A DNA stretch of 64,000 nt from Carnegiea gigantea (GCA_029747015.1 JAKOGI010001558.1:152305-216304), one strand, 5' to 3'; positions 1 to 12,260 are shown, numbered from the stretch's first letter. The notes: generated by a model not told the origin, from the sequence alone. A program made the numbers and translations.

Positions 1-38
1 TAGAATAGAACACTTGATGACATTAGAGGTTGCAGTAC

Positions 39-332
39 CTGAACTCCATCTATCTCACAACGGTCACCGACATCGAAAGGGTGGATGACAAACAAGAAGA
101 TAATGCACTCAAACACATTCTTGCAAGTATTTCCAAAAACAAATGCCACAAGAACAATTTGAGAGCTAAGGAATACGAGAGATTTTGTGGTGATGATATT
201 GAGTGAAGTGGCCGCGATTAGAATGATTATGATGCTGACTAAAACATTAACAATTTTGTGAAGCTTGATCACTGCTGTTTTTGTGTCATTGAGAGTCAAT
301 GAAAGAGCTCTTCTTTCCCGAAATGCATTCAC
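39..332 (-). CDS. MSL: MscS-like channel (MSL), exon 3
   Basis: Third coding exon of the minus-strand mechanosensitive channel gene; 294 bp, 98 whole codons. It is bounded by an AG acceptor (complement of 333-334) and a GT donor (complement of 37-38). It begins VNAFRERRALSLTLNDTKTA, the conserved segment after exon 2's KNWI. It then carries two hydrophobic helices and the MscS signature, with FGNTCKN, HPFDVGDRCEIDGVQ at the exon end. In this family the second helix lines the pore and HPFDVGDR begins the cytoplasmic beta domain. Phase and sequence join exon 2 exactly (KNWI-VNAF). The remaining C-terminal exons (the segment after DGVQ) lie beyond the window's left edge, so the gene is incomplete here. 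Confidence 0.93.
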
Positions 333-1169
333 CTGAAAAAGGGAATACGTGATGCACACAATGAACATTCGTATATGTAATTCCACTTATAATTAAGGAA
401 TCCAAAGGAGTGTACAACAACGATCTCTAATATTTCTTTTATTGTCCTATCAAGAAAAGGGACAAATCCTTTAAAAGTAAAATGTGTAAGCAGTAGTGAA
501 TATGGATTTTAACCTAGTTCAGTTTCAATCCATATGAAAAGTTTTTAATAAATAGTGACAACTGAAATTAAATTTTGTATGGGAATCCATTGATCTGAGA
601 AATAGAAAACTGATATTTTTTTTTATTAATACAAATCAAACTATTAAAAAATAAAGAAAAATATTGTTGCTTAAATAAGGGCTTTTTTTCATCTATGACA
701 TCCAGCAATAATTTTACTAATTTATGATACAATCACTCATTAGAATCCCATAATAAATTACGAATATTTATCCAGCAAACGCACTCCACCTTTTATTCCT
801 AGTGGCCATACTTGCAAGCTCAAATGATTAAGGTTATATTTCAACCCAATAAAATTATTAGAAAAATAATTTGAGTGAAAAGAAAAATTAGAAGGAAAAT
901 GTTTTTTTTTAATTCTTCCTCTTTTTTAAACCTAGAGCATACCATATAAGGAAACAAAATATTCAAAAAGAAAATTTGCTGGGTCACATTCTAAGGTCTC
1001 TTGCGGTGCCTAGATAACCTAGGCCTCAATGCCAAAGGCATAGCCATTCCTTGACTGCTGACTAGCACATCAATTAGTCCCACAGCGTTTTGGATGACGT
1101 CAAAATCTTTAATGTTAAAGCAGGAAATATACGGTGACTATTTCGATGCTAGTGAGGCAGGGAACCTGA

Positions 1170-1520
1170 TGTGACGGACAAGGGTTTCACGTTGAAAAAG
1201 TGATGGAAAAGTCCTGAATTTATAAGCGATGGTACTGTACATTTTATCAGACCAATTTTTTAGAAGAGGGTGATAGTCTCGTGACAAGTGATATCAGAAC
1301 CAACCTAGACCCGACTCCGATGTCTCGTCAAGCGCTTCGACGGGCACGGTAGGCAAGGGGCTCCATCTGTGACAACGGCATCACAAGATTGGGTGGGGAG
1401 AGTGTCACGGACAAGAGTCCCACATCGAAAAAATAATAGAAGGGTCCTTGACTTGTAAGCGGTGGCACTATACATCCTATTAGATCGACCTTTTAAAAAG
1501 AGGATACTGCCCCTATGACA
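1170..1520 (+). mobile_element. TRIM (miniature LTR retrotransposon)
   Basis: Two direct terminal repeats of about 117 bp, 1170-1286 and 1403-1520. They begin TGTGACGG and TGTCACGG and end GTGACA and ATGACA, so both show TG...CA ends. Right after the first repeat, 1289-1301 reads TGATATCAGAACC. This differs by two G-to-A changes from the usual primer-binding site for initiator methionine tRNA (TGGTATCAGAGCC). Just before the second repeat is a purine run, GGGTGGGGAGAG (1391-1402), as a polypurine tract should be. The 116-bp interior has no coding capacity. That is the whole anatomy of a TRIM. No clear 5-bp target duplication remains (CCTGA versus CCGAG). It lies in MSL intron 2, antisense to the gene. 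Confidence 0.8.
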
Positions 1521-4009
1521 CCGAGGGCAAGGCCAACAACCCCTAAAAACACCTTCGTAATAACAGAAGGATCATGCCAGAGAGCAAAAGTGCAAAGATG
1601 ACAACGACGATTGAGGAAAGTGAACAAGGGGTCTTGGAGTTTTGTGAGCAAAAACATAGGACTGCGGAGGGATGCCATCAAGCTCCTTTAGAAGCCAGGA
1701 AAAAAAAAAAAAAAAAAAACCAACCCAAACCAAACAAAAATGTATATATTTCTAAATTTTGTTACTTTCCCCTCGTACGTTTTTTGATCCTAATAAATCC
1801 TAAACGGTTGAGTTTTGGTACTGGGCATGTTAATTGAGCTTACATTTAGGTATTTCTAGAATTCATTGACATTTACTAACCAAAAAAAAAACTTTCATAT
1901 ATTTTGGTTGGTACGATTTATGGTTGTTCAAATTTTAGTTGAGATTAGAAAAATACCTTGAACGTGATTAGTTGTATTGGACCAAAATAACTCCAACTTT
2001 TGGTTTGGTCCTTTGACATTCATGAACTTAAGAAGTTCAAATTTTCAATCATATTTAACCTAAATTTCAAAAATACACCTAAGTCATGCCAGTATCTAAT
2101 CCATAATATCCTCCAAAATGCCAACAAAAAGATAAATACTATTTCAAACTATCTAAAGCACGATCCCCTTTTTTTTTGATGAAGTTGGTTTAGATATGTT
2201 CATTTCAAATAAAATGAGCTCTAATAAATTTATTTAAGCTAGAATAAGATTTTTTTTGTCTATTTGCGTCAAGGTGCAACTAAAATGAGTTCAAATGAAA
2301 GTTAAGTTCAAATGAGTTTGCTCTATATGCTCATATTATTTTTTACTCTTGCCAACTAATATAATTCAGATAAGTTCAGTTCAATTGAAATAACTTTATA
2401 AAAGTTTAGATAAGTATGTATAGGTTAAGCACATTCAAGCAAGCTAAAAAAAGAATCCATCTGTAGTGTTAATTTCACACAATATGCTCTAGACGTACAT
2501 GTATCGAAATGAATTAATTATATGATTGATTTTGTTTCGTGAGGAAACATCCAATAAGAAGTGGTCCTTATGGGGAGAAATGAGAAGTATAAATTCAGGC
2601 CCTTGATTTTTCATCCAACGCTTAATATATTGCGAGGTCATCTCCTCTCCCCCCCCCCCCCCCCCCCCCCCCCAAAAAAAAACAATCACCACATTCTTGT
2701 GAGTTTCACATTGCTGTGTCAATGCTGAATGGTTACCATAAGCCGACGGGGCTCATGGTGGCTACCAGGGGTCCTACTTATTTCGCACCCCATCCGACAG
2801 CAAGCCGCATAATTGCTATGCTATTGTTCCCTAGCAGATTTTTCAGCCACTTTTAATTGATTTTTCAGTAGGTTTTGTCCTCCATAGTGGTTGCCGCAGT
2901 TGGACATTAATTCCCAATGGCTAACAATACCCTAAATCGAATGCATATAAAGTTAGGTCATAATAACCCAAAATCAAAAAGTTGTGTTGAAAGCTATGGT
3001 AAATGTCTTTCCCCTGAGGAATCAGTGTCCATCGATCGTGAAATTAACAGTTGAATGTCAGTGTTAGCAAACCGAAGTTATGGTCGGTGCCTTGTTGAGC
3101 TATCGTGAGTAGTGAGTAGTCATGGATAAGAGAGAAACTAAATCGGATTAATGGATGGAGACGATGTGTTTTAATATGAGCCTTTAAATTAAAAACTAGG
3201 GGTTCAGATTAAAACATCTAATCTCCTACCCTAAAAAGACATAACTGGTAGTAGATTCATCAAAGCATCATTCTAGAGTTCAAATAAGATGCAACTAAAA
3301 TAGGTTCTTAGTGTCATACTCAATTAACAAGATGACTCACGTGACTTACCTAATTGGTCTAGCATTATCCAAACGAAGATTTTTTTGTCTAGTTTGGTTT
3401 TGGTCAAGGGCTTATCATGGGTCTAGCTTTTAGTCCAATAAATTTCTAAGATTCGAGTTCCTATCGGAAATGAGCACACTCAATCTATCTTAGTTCAAAG
3501 TTGAATGATGAAGATACCTCATATGATTTACTACTCTTTTAATTTCCTCCACGCACTTAACCTTATGTTTGTTGAAGAATGCAAGCTTTGTGACATCATA
3601 TTATAAATAACTTCTTTGTTATGTAAAAGTGGATTGTCCTACATTGACTCAATATAAAGCATTGAGCATGTTGGTAAATTATTGACCTATTTCACACATT
3701 TTTAGTTGGTCTTGAGTTGAAACCTTACTTCGGTTGTGTGCATGATCATTTGTTCCATGTCCAATTTATATAGAAATGTAAACGTTACCAACCCAAACGG
3801 AACATACACTATAGTGACCATAAATACTCATTTTGTTCTACTCATTTTGGGATATTCGATAACAAACACAATTCCCCTCTCGGCCTCTCCGGTGTCCCCC
3901 TCTTATTTTTACATAGTAGATCACCGTAGCTATACTAAAATATGAGTTGAATCCTATTCCTATTTTGAGATTTTTGGTTTGCTTGAAAGACTTTCTTCAA
4001 ATAGTCGAT
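1521..4009. other. Intronic DNA without recognised gene
   Basis: AT-rich intron sequence. An A-run of about 18 lies near 1700-1718. At 2649-2682 a run of about 25 C is followed directly by 9 A, one of several such C/A junctions in the window. Short open frames here have no family features and are not called. Confidence 0.6.
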
Positions 4010-5430
4010 AACTATAAAAGTTCACTATCACCATCCCTTAGTCTTTATCATGCCTCCAATGTCCCACTCTAGCTCCCTACCAAAATGGGTCCTCCAATCA
4101 TATGTGGGACAAGGTGCCCAAGATGATGTTGAACTTAGTGACAAGATGGGCGCCACAACTTGAAAGTCTTCGCGGTTGTCATGGTTGTTGTTGAAATGGA
4201 ACGAATTAAGGACATTGCAATGGCTAGGTTTCCAGAGGAGAACAGGGGATGGAGAATGATGATGGAAGCACCCTATGTCATTGGTTTAAGTTTTCAGAGT
4301 TTTCTATTTTCAAATTATGGTGGAATTAACTGTGTAGAATTTTGTATAAAACTCTAGAAGCCTGTGGATAGTCATAAAACATTTTCCAATAGTCTAGAGC
4401 CTTTTGGAAAGCATGAGAATCTTTTAAATTATTCCAAATCCTTTTAGAATGTAGTGGGGACTTCTAGAGTAATCTCGAAGTTTCTAGCTTGTACCAAAAT
4501 ATTCTAAAATGCTCTTAAAAATTTTTCACATGGTTCTAGATTTATAAATATCTTGGATATTGTATGAAATATCCTAGAGATTTAATGTTAGCCGTAGGAA
4601 GGAGATGGAAAGCTATATAAACCCCAAGAGGGTTCATCTGTATCCATCCAACTGTTGAAAGCAACATAGAGAAAGCATTCTCCCAAATTCTCTTGTGCAT
4701 CTCATCTTATTCTTCTTAGCTTACATAGCCTCCTCAAGTCTAAGTTAGGAAATCGGGAATGCTTACTAGCAAACTTGGAAAGGTTGGTGTAGATTTACTA
4801 GCATCGCACAGGCATTGTGTTCTAGCGATGGATCACCCTGTGACAATCAACTGGCACAGGAGGATTTTTTACACAACCTTAAAATCTTGTGCAGTGCTAG
4901 CAAAGTTCACTCGAGACCCTTCAGATTTGCGCCCAAGTGTGCTTAACTTAGTCTCTAGGAGACCAATTAAGCAAGGCAAGAACAAGAGAACAGATAGAGT
5001 TGGGAAGAATGATTTGTGTATATGGCTATCAAATCTTAGACGGTTTACAAGTGAGCTCCTTGGGGGTTTGTGTAGCCCTACATCTCCTCAATAGACAGTG
5101 GAGATTAATTTGATCCAACAGCAAACATTAAGCCTCTAGAATTCTCCATACAACTATTCTAGGTTTTTTTTTTTTTTTTTTTGGGTGAAAGAATACCCAA
5201 GATATGTATAGGTATAGAACTTTGTGGAGCATTATAAAGAGTATTCTAGGATCTTCTAGTATAGCCTAGAAGGTTCTAGTGTGCTTCATAAGATCACATG
5301 ACACTCTAGAGGGTTGTGGAACTGTTTAAAAAATTATAGTGCTTTCCAAAAAGTGTAGAGTATTTCGTGACGGATCCATGACTCTAATTCTAGAGCATTT
5401 TAAGAAGATTTCACGACCATAAAAATTCTT
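4010..5430. repeat. Possible LTR-derived block rich in CTAGA motifs
   Basis: Two flanking stretches (about 4350-4600 and 5130-5420) are dense in TCTAGAAGG/TTCTAG-type motifs. Near 4613 there is a TATA-like element (CTATATAAACCCC), followed by text that looks like an LTR leader. An 18-T run sits near 5163-5183. It may be the remains of LTR sequence belonging to the decayed gag downstream, but no paired ends, primer-binding site or target duplication were found. The open frame at 4759-5094 has no recognised family. Confidence 0.3.
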
Positions 5431-5489
5431 GTAATTTGGCTGGTGATTCCTCTCCCGCTACTCGGGTAATATTACCATTTCTCACCCAA

Positions 5490-6085
5490 CTACGTGATAT
5501 CCTTTTTGCAACTAAACTCTGTCATTATTGCAGCAAACTTGTTTCTGTGTAGATAGTTGAATGCTCGATGAGGATCATTGCAAAGGAAGCATTTGATCTT
5601 AGTCTTGGAAGAATCTCCTTTTCCACCTTCCCTCTCTATATGCTTCTGTCTTTGAATGACCTCTCTCATCAGGTCTTGTCCTCCTTTGTTGTCATTGTGG
5701 GGTGCCTCATCTCGTAGCTTTGAGCACTCCTTTCTATACTCAATCAAGGACTCAATGGCAATGTCTTGTGCACCACACCTCTTCAGCTACACTTTTTATG
5801 CATCCTCCATAATACCCATTGTGCTGAAGTGAACCTCAAGTTCCCATAAGAGTTGCGATCTCCCTTGTGTTCCTTGCCCCCACCAAAGGTAGGAGGTGTG
5901 AGCATATTCATCTTTGAGTGGAGGTCAGTTGCGTAGCTCGCCCATTTGTTACATTTGTCAAGCTTGCTTTGAATTGTACTTGTGCTCGCCTATATGTTCC
6001 TGTCGAGCATTCTGAAGAGCCTCAAGAGCGTCGACCCTTACCTTATAGGCCCTTATCGCTTCGCCCTCGGTAGCAACTGTGGCCT
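5490..6085 (-). pseudogene. Decayed Ty3/gypsy gag fragment
   Basis: Minus-strand remnant of a gag gene. It has a recognisable C-terminal part (IEYRKECSKLRDEAP) followed by a nucleocapsid knuckle, CFLCNDPHRAFNY. The pattern is Cys-X2-Cys-X4-His-X4-Cys with the last cysteine changed to tyrosine. Upstream (higher coordinates) the translation EINEATVATEGEAIRAYKVR and fragments such as DIAIESL look like gag, but frameshifts and stops break them. No intact pol or LTR is attached. It sits inside MSL intron 2. Confidence 0.6.
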
Positions 6086-6401
6086 CGTTGATTTCCACCT
6101 ATTTGCAAAAATGCTCGATCACTGTTTTTGAAGCACCTTGCATCTCCACTTTTAAGTTTCTTGTTGTCCCCTTGGACGCGGACTTGATGACCCATTGGTC
6201 CATGTTGATAGTAGGCAACGGGTTTGTCAGCAGGGGTAAGCCCGATTGTTGTATGAGATTCGATGGTTGGACAGTGTGTAGGTGGGTGCTTAGGTTCATA
6301 AATCGATTTAAAAAATTAGTTTTACTTTTTGTTTTTTTTTTTTTAGTTTGATAAAGATCGATTAAAATGTTCGTTTTACTAAGAATGACAAATTGATGAA
6401 T

Positions 6402-6441
6402 TATTATTATTATTATTATTATATTATTATTATTATTATTC
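6402..6441. repeat. (ATT)n microsatellite
   Basis: Thirteen or so ATT trinucleotides with one interruption. Confidence 0.9.
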
Positions 6442-6738
6442 ATACTTTAATTGATTTTTCGATATTATATAGTACTTTTTACTCTTTTACAATTTTTACA
6501 CTTTTTTGATATTTCATCTAAGTTTATCTAATATTGTTTAATAAGTCATTTAGTTTTGATAAGGTAATTAATTTACATATCAACATAACTTTATATTTTT
6601 ATTAGTTTTATTACATGTCATTAAAGGGGCATAGGTACAGTGATGCTTACGCCCGTAGTAGCCCCACCATATGACACATCTCAATTTTTTGAGCTAACCT
6701 ATTAGTTTGCAAAGTTGTGGGTCCTAATTCTTACCCCT

Positions 6739-6768
6739 CCCCCCCCCCCCCCCCCCCCAAAAAAAAAA
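6739..6768. repeat. C-run joined to A-run
   Basis: About 20 C immediately followed by 10 A, preceded by a short CT-rich stretch. Same architecture as at 2649-2682 and 47054-47084. Confidence 0.9.
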
Positions 6769-7249
6769 GTTGAGTCCCAATAATAGTTTGTAAAAAGTCA
6801 GGGGTCTTTCATACTTTTTTTTTCTCCTTTTTGTTACAAATGTTCATGGTCTTTACTCGGTCGAAATAGTTGTAGTCTAAGAATTTACCCATGGATGGGA
6901 ATGGAAATTTGTAAATATTAAATAGGTACTCAATCAATGAGGTTTTAATTTAGTGGTTAAGATTAATGTCTTAACCATATTAAGTCCCAAGTTTAATTCT
7001 CCTTCGTCCGTTCTATTATACTTTTCTTTGTGAATCATTTGAACAAAAAAGGGGCATCCACCTTTACCCATCAAATACGAATTAAGGTCCTATTCTTTTT
7101 GTGGGTATATTGCAGGGGTGGAATGGAAAGGGGTAGGAAGGAGTAGGTGGGAGTTGGAAGAAATGAGTAGGAGTAGGCATGAGTGGTTTATTATATGCGA
7201 GAGTGGGAAGCAGTGGGAATGAGTGGAAAAGAATGGAATGAAGTGGGAT

Positions 7250-8038
7250 TATTGATATTAGTTATATTAACGATTTGTATAACAAAAGAATAATTATTAA
7301 TAATTATTATAATTATTATTATTAATTAATATCAATAATAGTAATTAACAATAACTATTACAATAATAATTCATATTAATATTAATAATAATTATAATAT
7401 TATTAATACTAACAATAATCATTATTGTTATTATTACTATTAAGAATAATATTAATAATAATTAATAATAATGAAAATAATAGTTAACAACATTAAGAAT
7501 AACAATTATTATTATTATTATTAATTAATAATAATTAATATTAATAACTATAAATATTAATAATTACTATTTAATAATTAATTAACCAATAAATTATTAT
7601 TATTATTTAACAATGTTTAATTAATAATAAAAATAGTAATGAATCATTAATAATAATTATTATCATTATTAATAATAATTAACAATAATAATTAGAGTAA
7701 TATTAATAATAATCATAATAATAAATAGTATTATTAATAATTATTATTAATATTAATATTAATAGTAATTACTATCAATTATTAATGTTAACAAGAATAA
7801 TTATTATTATAGTAATTATTATTCAAATTATTATTATTATTATTAATGAATATTAGCAAGAATTAAAATAAAAATTATTATAAATATATTAATAATAATT
7901 ACTATCATTCCCTTTAATATCAATAAAATTAATTAATATTAATATTAATATTAACAATTACTAATCACTAATATTAACAATAACTAGTAATAATCAAAAT
8001 AATAATTAACAATATTAAGAAGAATAATACAAAATAAT

Positions 8039-8089
<51 letters not shown>

Positions 8090-8360
8090 TTAATATTAGT
8101 AATTATTAATATCAATAATTATAATTTCAAAATCAATTAATTAATACTAATAATTGATAATAATTATTACTTTTAATATTGAAATAATTTCTATTAATAG
8201 TAATTATTATAATTAATAATAACTATTATAATTAATAATTGTTGATTTATAATAAAAATAATAGTTCATCATTAATAATAATAATTATTAATATTAATAA
8301 TAATAACAAATAATGATAATACAACAAAATTCTAATTAATATTAATAATCGTAATCACAA
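7250..8360. repeat. Degenerate (TAA/ATT)n array, left part
   Basis: About 1.1 kb built almost entirely of ATTA/TAATA words on both strands, with one long pure run near 8040-8085. Coding capacity is nil. Confidence 0.9.
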
Positions 8361-8363
8361 TAA

Positions 8364-9362
8364 TTGTTAATGTTAATAGTAATAATCATTCAACAGAAAA
8401 GAGATATTGGCGAAGATATTAACCAGTGCATAAAAGTGGGTTGGTATAAATGGAAGTATACTTTAGATGTGCTGTGTGATAAGAGGATACATGTAGGATT
8501 AAAACACAAAGTTTATCATATTGTAGTTAGATCTGCTATGTTGTATGGATCAGAGTGCTAACCTATAAAAAAGACACAAGTTCAAAGGTTGATGGTAGCA
8601 GAGATGAGGATGATTAGATGGATGTGTAGTTATACAAAAATGGATAAAATTAATAATGGAGTAATTAGAGACTTAATTAAAGTAGCTCCCATCAAAGATA
8701 AGATGAGAGAAACAAGCTCACATGGTTTAGCCGTGTGAAAAGGAGCGTAGACGCTCCAATCAGGAGATGTGAGAGGATCAACACCTCCGAAGGTAAAAGA
8801 GATAGGGGACGACCAGAGAAGCGCTTGAACGAGGTGATTAGACAGAACTTGAAAGTTATAGGATTGACAGAGGACATGGCTCAAGATAGGAGATTATGAC
8901 AGGATAGGATTAGGATCTTAGATCTCAGAGAGTTAGCCTTGTAGTTGTCTCTTAATTGTAGTAGGGTAGATTTGGTTGTGAGTTCTTTGCTCGTATGTCG
9001 TATTTGTATACAGGTACTATAGTCGCCTAGGAAGAGACATTATTTATCTACCCTTATTTATCGAGGTATAGTACATTCCCCTGCTATATTATACTTATGT
9101 TTACGTAGTTACTGCTACCTAATTTATTAGTACTTCATGTTTCATTCTCTGCTGCTTATCTTTAGTTTCTCTCCATAAAATATTTTCACAAAATTCTTCT
9201 TCTATAAAATTCACAAAATTTTACTTTGTGGGTCTTTTAGAATCAACCTCTCTATAGACAGGGATGCTGGTAGAAGTAAGGTTGCCTACATCTAGATCTC
9301 TCCAAATTCTGTAAAAGCGGGACCCACACTGGGAGGAGGTGGTGGTGGTGGTGGTGTTGTTG
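8364..9362 (+). pseudogene. RTE-type LINE 3' end, truncated
   Basis: Plus-strand translation gives the C-terminal part of a plant non-LTR reverse transcriptase, including KWKYTLDVLCDKRIHVGLK, YHIVVRSAMLYGSEC and VAEMRMIRWMCSYTKMDKI. This is followed by the charged KRSVDAPIRRC/GRGRPEKR-like tail in shifted frames. There is a stop after SEC and frameshifts near 8700. After the coding remnant comes an untranslated tail containing CTCTATAGACAGGGATGCTGG and GGGACCCACACTGGGAGG. It ends in GGT/GTT repeats, which is how plant RTE elements finish. The 5' part is missing. It lies in the middle of the (TAA)n array, so it inserted there or the array grew around it. Confidence 0.75.
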
Positions 9363-10424
9363 CAATAATATTAAAATTAATGCTAATGGTAATAATAATT
9401 ATTATGATTAATAGTAATAATGACTAATTTTATAATTATAATTAATATAATAGTTATTATTAATCAATACTAGAAATAATTACAACAATAATTAATATTA
9501 GTATTTATAATAATTTATTATTGTTGTTAATAATAATGATAATTATTAATGCTAATATAAATAATGATAAAAATTACTAATTACTAATATTAATAATAAT
9601 TAATAATTAATAATTTTTAGAATAATAATAAGTATTATTATTAATTAGCAGTAATTATTATTGTTAATATTAAAAGAATTAATTATTATGATAATAGTAA
9701 TTAATAATTAATAATAAAAATAACAATAAATCATAAAAAGTATAAATATTAATAATAATTAACAACAATGATTACAATAATAATTCCAATAATAATCATA
9801 GTAATTATTAATATTAATAATAATTTTTAATATTAATATTAATATCAATATCAATATTAATGTTAATAATTAATCATAGTTAATAATGATTATAATTATA
9901 ATTATTATAAATCCTATTATTAATGAAAATTAGTAATAATTACAATATTAGTTACTATTTATATCAATAATAATAATTATTATTATTACTATAAATAATA
10001 ATAATGACAATCATCAGTATTAATATTAATAGCAACAAAAATTACTAATTAATAATATTAACAATAATAAATGTTAATAAAACTAATAATTAAAAATATT
10101 AGGGACAATAATTATTAGTAATGTTATTAATAATAATAATTAATAATGATAATTATTAGTATTAATAACTATTATTTCATAATTAAATAATTAATAATAA
10201 TTATTATTAAAAAATTTATTAATATTATTATTAATTAATAATTAGTAATTAAAAATAATTATTAATTAATAATAAGTATACTAATTAATTATAGTACTCA
10301 TTAGTAGTAGTACTAGTAGTAGTAGTAGTAGTACTAGTAGTAGTAGTAGTAGTAATAAATAATAATAATGAAATAATTATAATGATAATGCTTATTAATA
10401 TTAATAATAAAAATCATAATAAAA
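9363..10424. repeat. Degenerate (TAA/ATT)n array, right part
   Basis: Continuation of the AT trinucleotide array after the LINE tail, with an (AGT)n run at about 10303-10352. Confidence 0.9.
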
Positions 10425-10789
10425 ATGGGTAGGAGTGGATATGAGTGGAAAGAAGTGGAAAGGAGTGGTATTTATTTTGAGGAGTGAGAAAGAGTAGATT
10501 AGAGTGGGAAGAAGTAGAAAGTAGTGGCAATGAGTGGGAAGGAATGAGAAGGAGTGGAATTGAAGCACTTACCCATGAAAAGAACAAAGCCTAAGAATGA
10601 AAAATGGGTACAAAATCGCCAATTACTCACTGTTGAGGTGAATATTCAATAATAGATAATAAGGTATTCATATACCCAATAACAGTGACTAAACAAACAA
10701 TAATATCCTTGTATAATATAAAAATTACAATAAGCCACTTTTTCAATCTTTTGTGTTGATGATAAGGTCTACTAAAATTTAAAAGTGAA

Positions 10790-11390
10790 ATCTAGCTTCA
10801 ACAGTTTGAAACAAAATTTGACTATACGATGAAAAAGATTAAAAGTGGCTCAAAATCCAAGTCTTGTGCTCAACATTAATTTATTTGGTCAACCTTCATC
10901 TCCGCCACGACAATTCGGTGGATGTTTTTTTCTCACTTAAATAATTTAATTGACATTTCTTGCCGATAAAACAATTTTAACAATTTGTATCGAAATTTGA
11001 CTACTGGATGAAAAAAAAAATTAAAATAAGCTCAAACCTAGTTTTTAAATTCAACAATCCTCATTTGACTTCTGGATGAAAAAAAGATTAAAATAAGCTC
11101 AAATCTAGTTTTTAAACTCAAGAATCCTCATTTGGCCAACATTTTTTTTTCCATTATGACAAGTCAATTGATATTGATGATTGTCATGGTGGAGACAAAT
11201 GTTAACAAAATGAAAAAAATTTGGAGCTCAGAATTCGCATTCGATTTTTTTTTTAAACTTTCTCATCAAATAATCAAGTTTCTTTCCAACCCACTGAAAT
11301 TGTTTTAGTTGCTAAAATGTCAATTGAATTGTTCTAGTAACAAAAAATGTTAACTGATCCATCATTGTGGAGATCGATGTTACAAAATAA
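10790..11390. repeat. Satellite-like repeat, about 177-bp unit, both orientations
   Basis: The words AATTTGACTATACGATG (10815), AATTTGACTACTGGATG (10994) and CATTTGACTTCTGGATG (11062) mark successive units with spacings of about 179 bp and a shortened 68 bp. Each is followed by AAGATTAAAATAAGCTCAA-like text. From about 11160 to 11390 related sequence runs on the opposite strand. The same family occurs at 39060-39560. Confidence 0.6.
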
Positions 11391-11439
11391 ATTTTCCCCC
11401 TAAGTTTCAGCAAACCACATTATTTCTATCCCACTTATA

Positions 11440-12136
11440 GTTAGGAGCATTGGTTAATAAATATATAAACTCATACATACCCATAAATAACATCGGTATG
11501 AGTAATACCTATATGAATAACACCCATATAAACAGTAACTACATGGACTAAATGTTGGTAAGTACATGGACTGAATGTTGGTAACAACATTTCTTGGTAA
11601 AATATTGGTATAAACATCCCCTAACCCTCCAAGTGTTCACAATTTCCCATGGGCTGAATGTTGGTCTGTAATTTCAGACAATTCGTTCAGCTAGGCCATC
11701 AATGTTTGCACAGAATGATTGATGCACCCTCTAGTACATTTTTTTTTTTAAAAAAAAAATCTCAAAAGCAACTTAACTATTAATCATCCCATATCTAAAG
11801 CACTCTTATCTTAATTCCAAGGAAGATAGCCCTATTTTTATTGTATTGAATCTTTTAATCGCTAAGCATATTTTAAACTTTGCCCATTTTTGGAATTTTA
11901 TATGCCAAATCCCTATTTCGAAAATTTTCATTACCCACATTTATAATTCAACTCCAAAGGGAGTATTGGTGGGATTGGCATTACTTTTTAAATGGAAAGT
12001 AGTAGCATCTAAATCCTATTAAGGCATTAAAATATTAGACTCGTAATTATCCTACCTCGTTCAAAACATGTACATTTTGCATTTGAATTGAGAGGTACCA
12101 AGATATCATCAAGAAGGATTTATAGGATTTACTTAC
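11440..12136. other. Intronic DNA, small internal duplications
   Basis: A short duplicated phrase, CATGGACTRAATGTTGGTAA, occurs twice at about 11542-11585 and a third partial copy (GGGCTGAATGTTGGT) near 11650. Nothing else recognised. Confidence 0.5.
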
Positions 12137-12260
12137 GATCCAATTTTTAAGTGCAGATTTGCTAATTTTATCTGTTTCAGCTGCTCCTTCAAACAGACTC
12201 ATAGTCTTGAGAGCCTCATCTTCCCGCATAAAACGCAAAAGATCATCCAAATAGATGTAC
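12137..12260 (-). CDS. MSL: MscS-like channel (MSL), exon 2
   Basis: 124-bp exon on the minus strand between a CAG acceptor (complement of 12261-12263) and a GTAAGT donor (complement of 12131-12136). Its first base completes the arginine codon split at the end of exon 1 (AG|G). It then encodes YIYLDDLLRFMREDEALKTM and continues to KNWI. This is the conserved linker segment of plant class II MSL channels, between the fourth and fifth membrane helices. Open reading in this region runs past the donor, but the strong GTAAGT and the exact fit to exon 3 fix the boundary. Confidence 0.92.

Larger units (their letters stand above)
7086..10591. mobile_element. AT-rich composite element with degenerate TIRs
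   Basis: The left end GGTCCTATTCTTTTTGTGGG (7086-7105) matches imperfectly the reverse complement of the right end (around 10561-10591, ending ...ATGAAAAGAACAAAGCC). The shared core is TTCTTTT-TGGGTA-T-C. Inside each end is a purine-rich block of degenerate GGAGTGGGAA-type repeats (7110-7250 and 10425-10560), both on the same strand. The centre is about 3 kb of (TAA)/(ATT)-type repeat, interrupted by a LINE tail. No transposase was seen. A convincing target duplication was not found, so the element class is open. Alternative: a microsatellite that grew inside a small MITE. Confidence 0.45.
333..12136 (-). other. Giant repeat-filled intron 2 of the MSL gene
   Basis: An 11.8-kb intron between two exons whose reading frames and splice sites fit exactly. 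It contains a TRIM, a decayed gypsy gag, a 3.5-kb AT-rich composite with a LINE tail and a satellite-like repeat, on both strands. No host exon was seen inside it. The equivalent introns of class II MSL genes are usually far shorter, so the size reflects element insertion. Correct splicing across it is inferred, not shown. Confidence 0.8.

Noticed and set aside
12047..12136. Continuation of the exon 2 frame (SKSYKSF...)
   Set aside because: It follows a strong GTAAGT donor, and the family sequence continues instead in exon 3.
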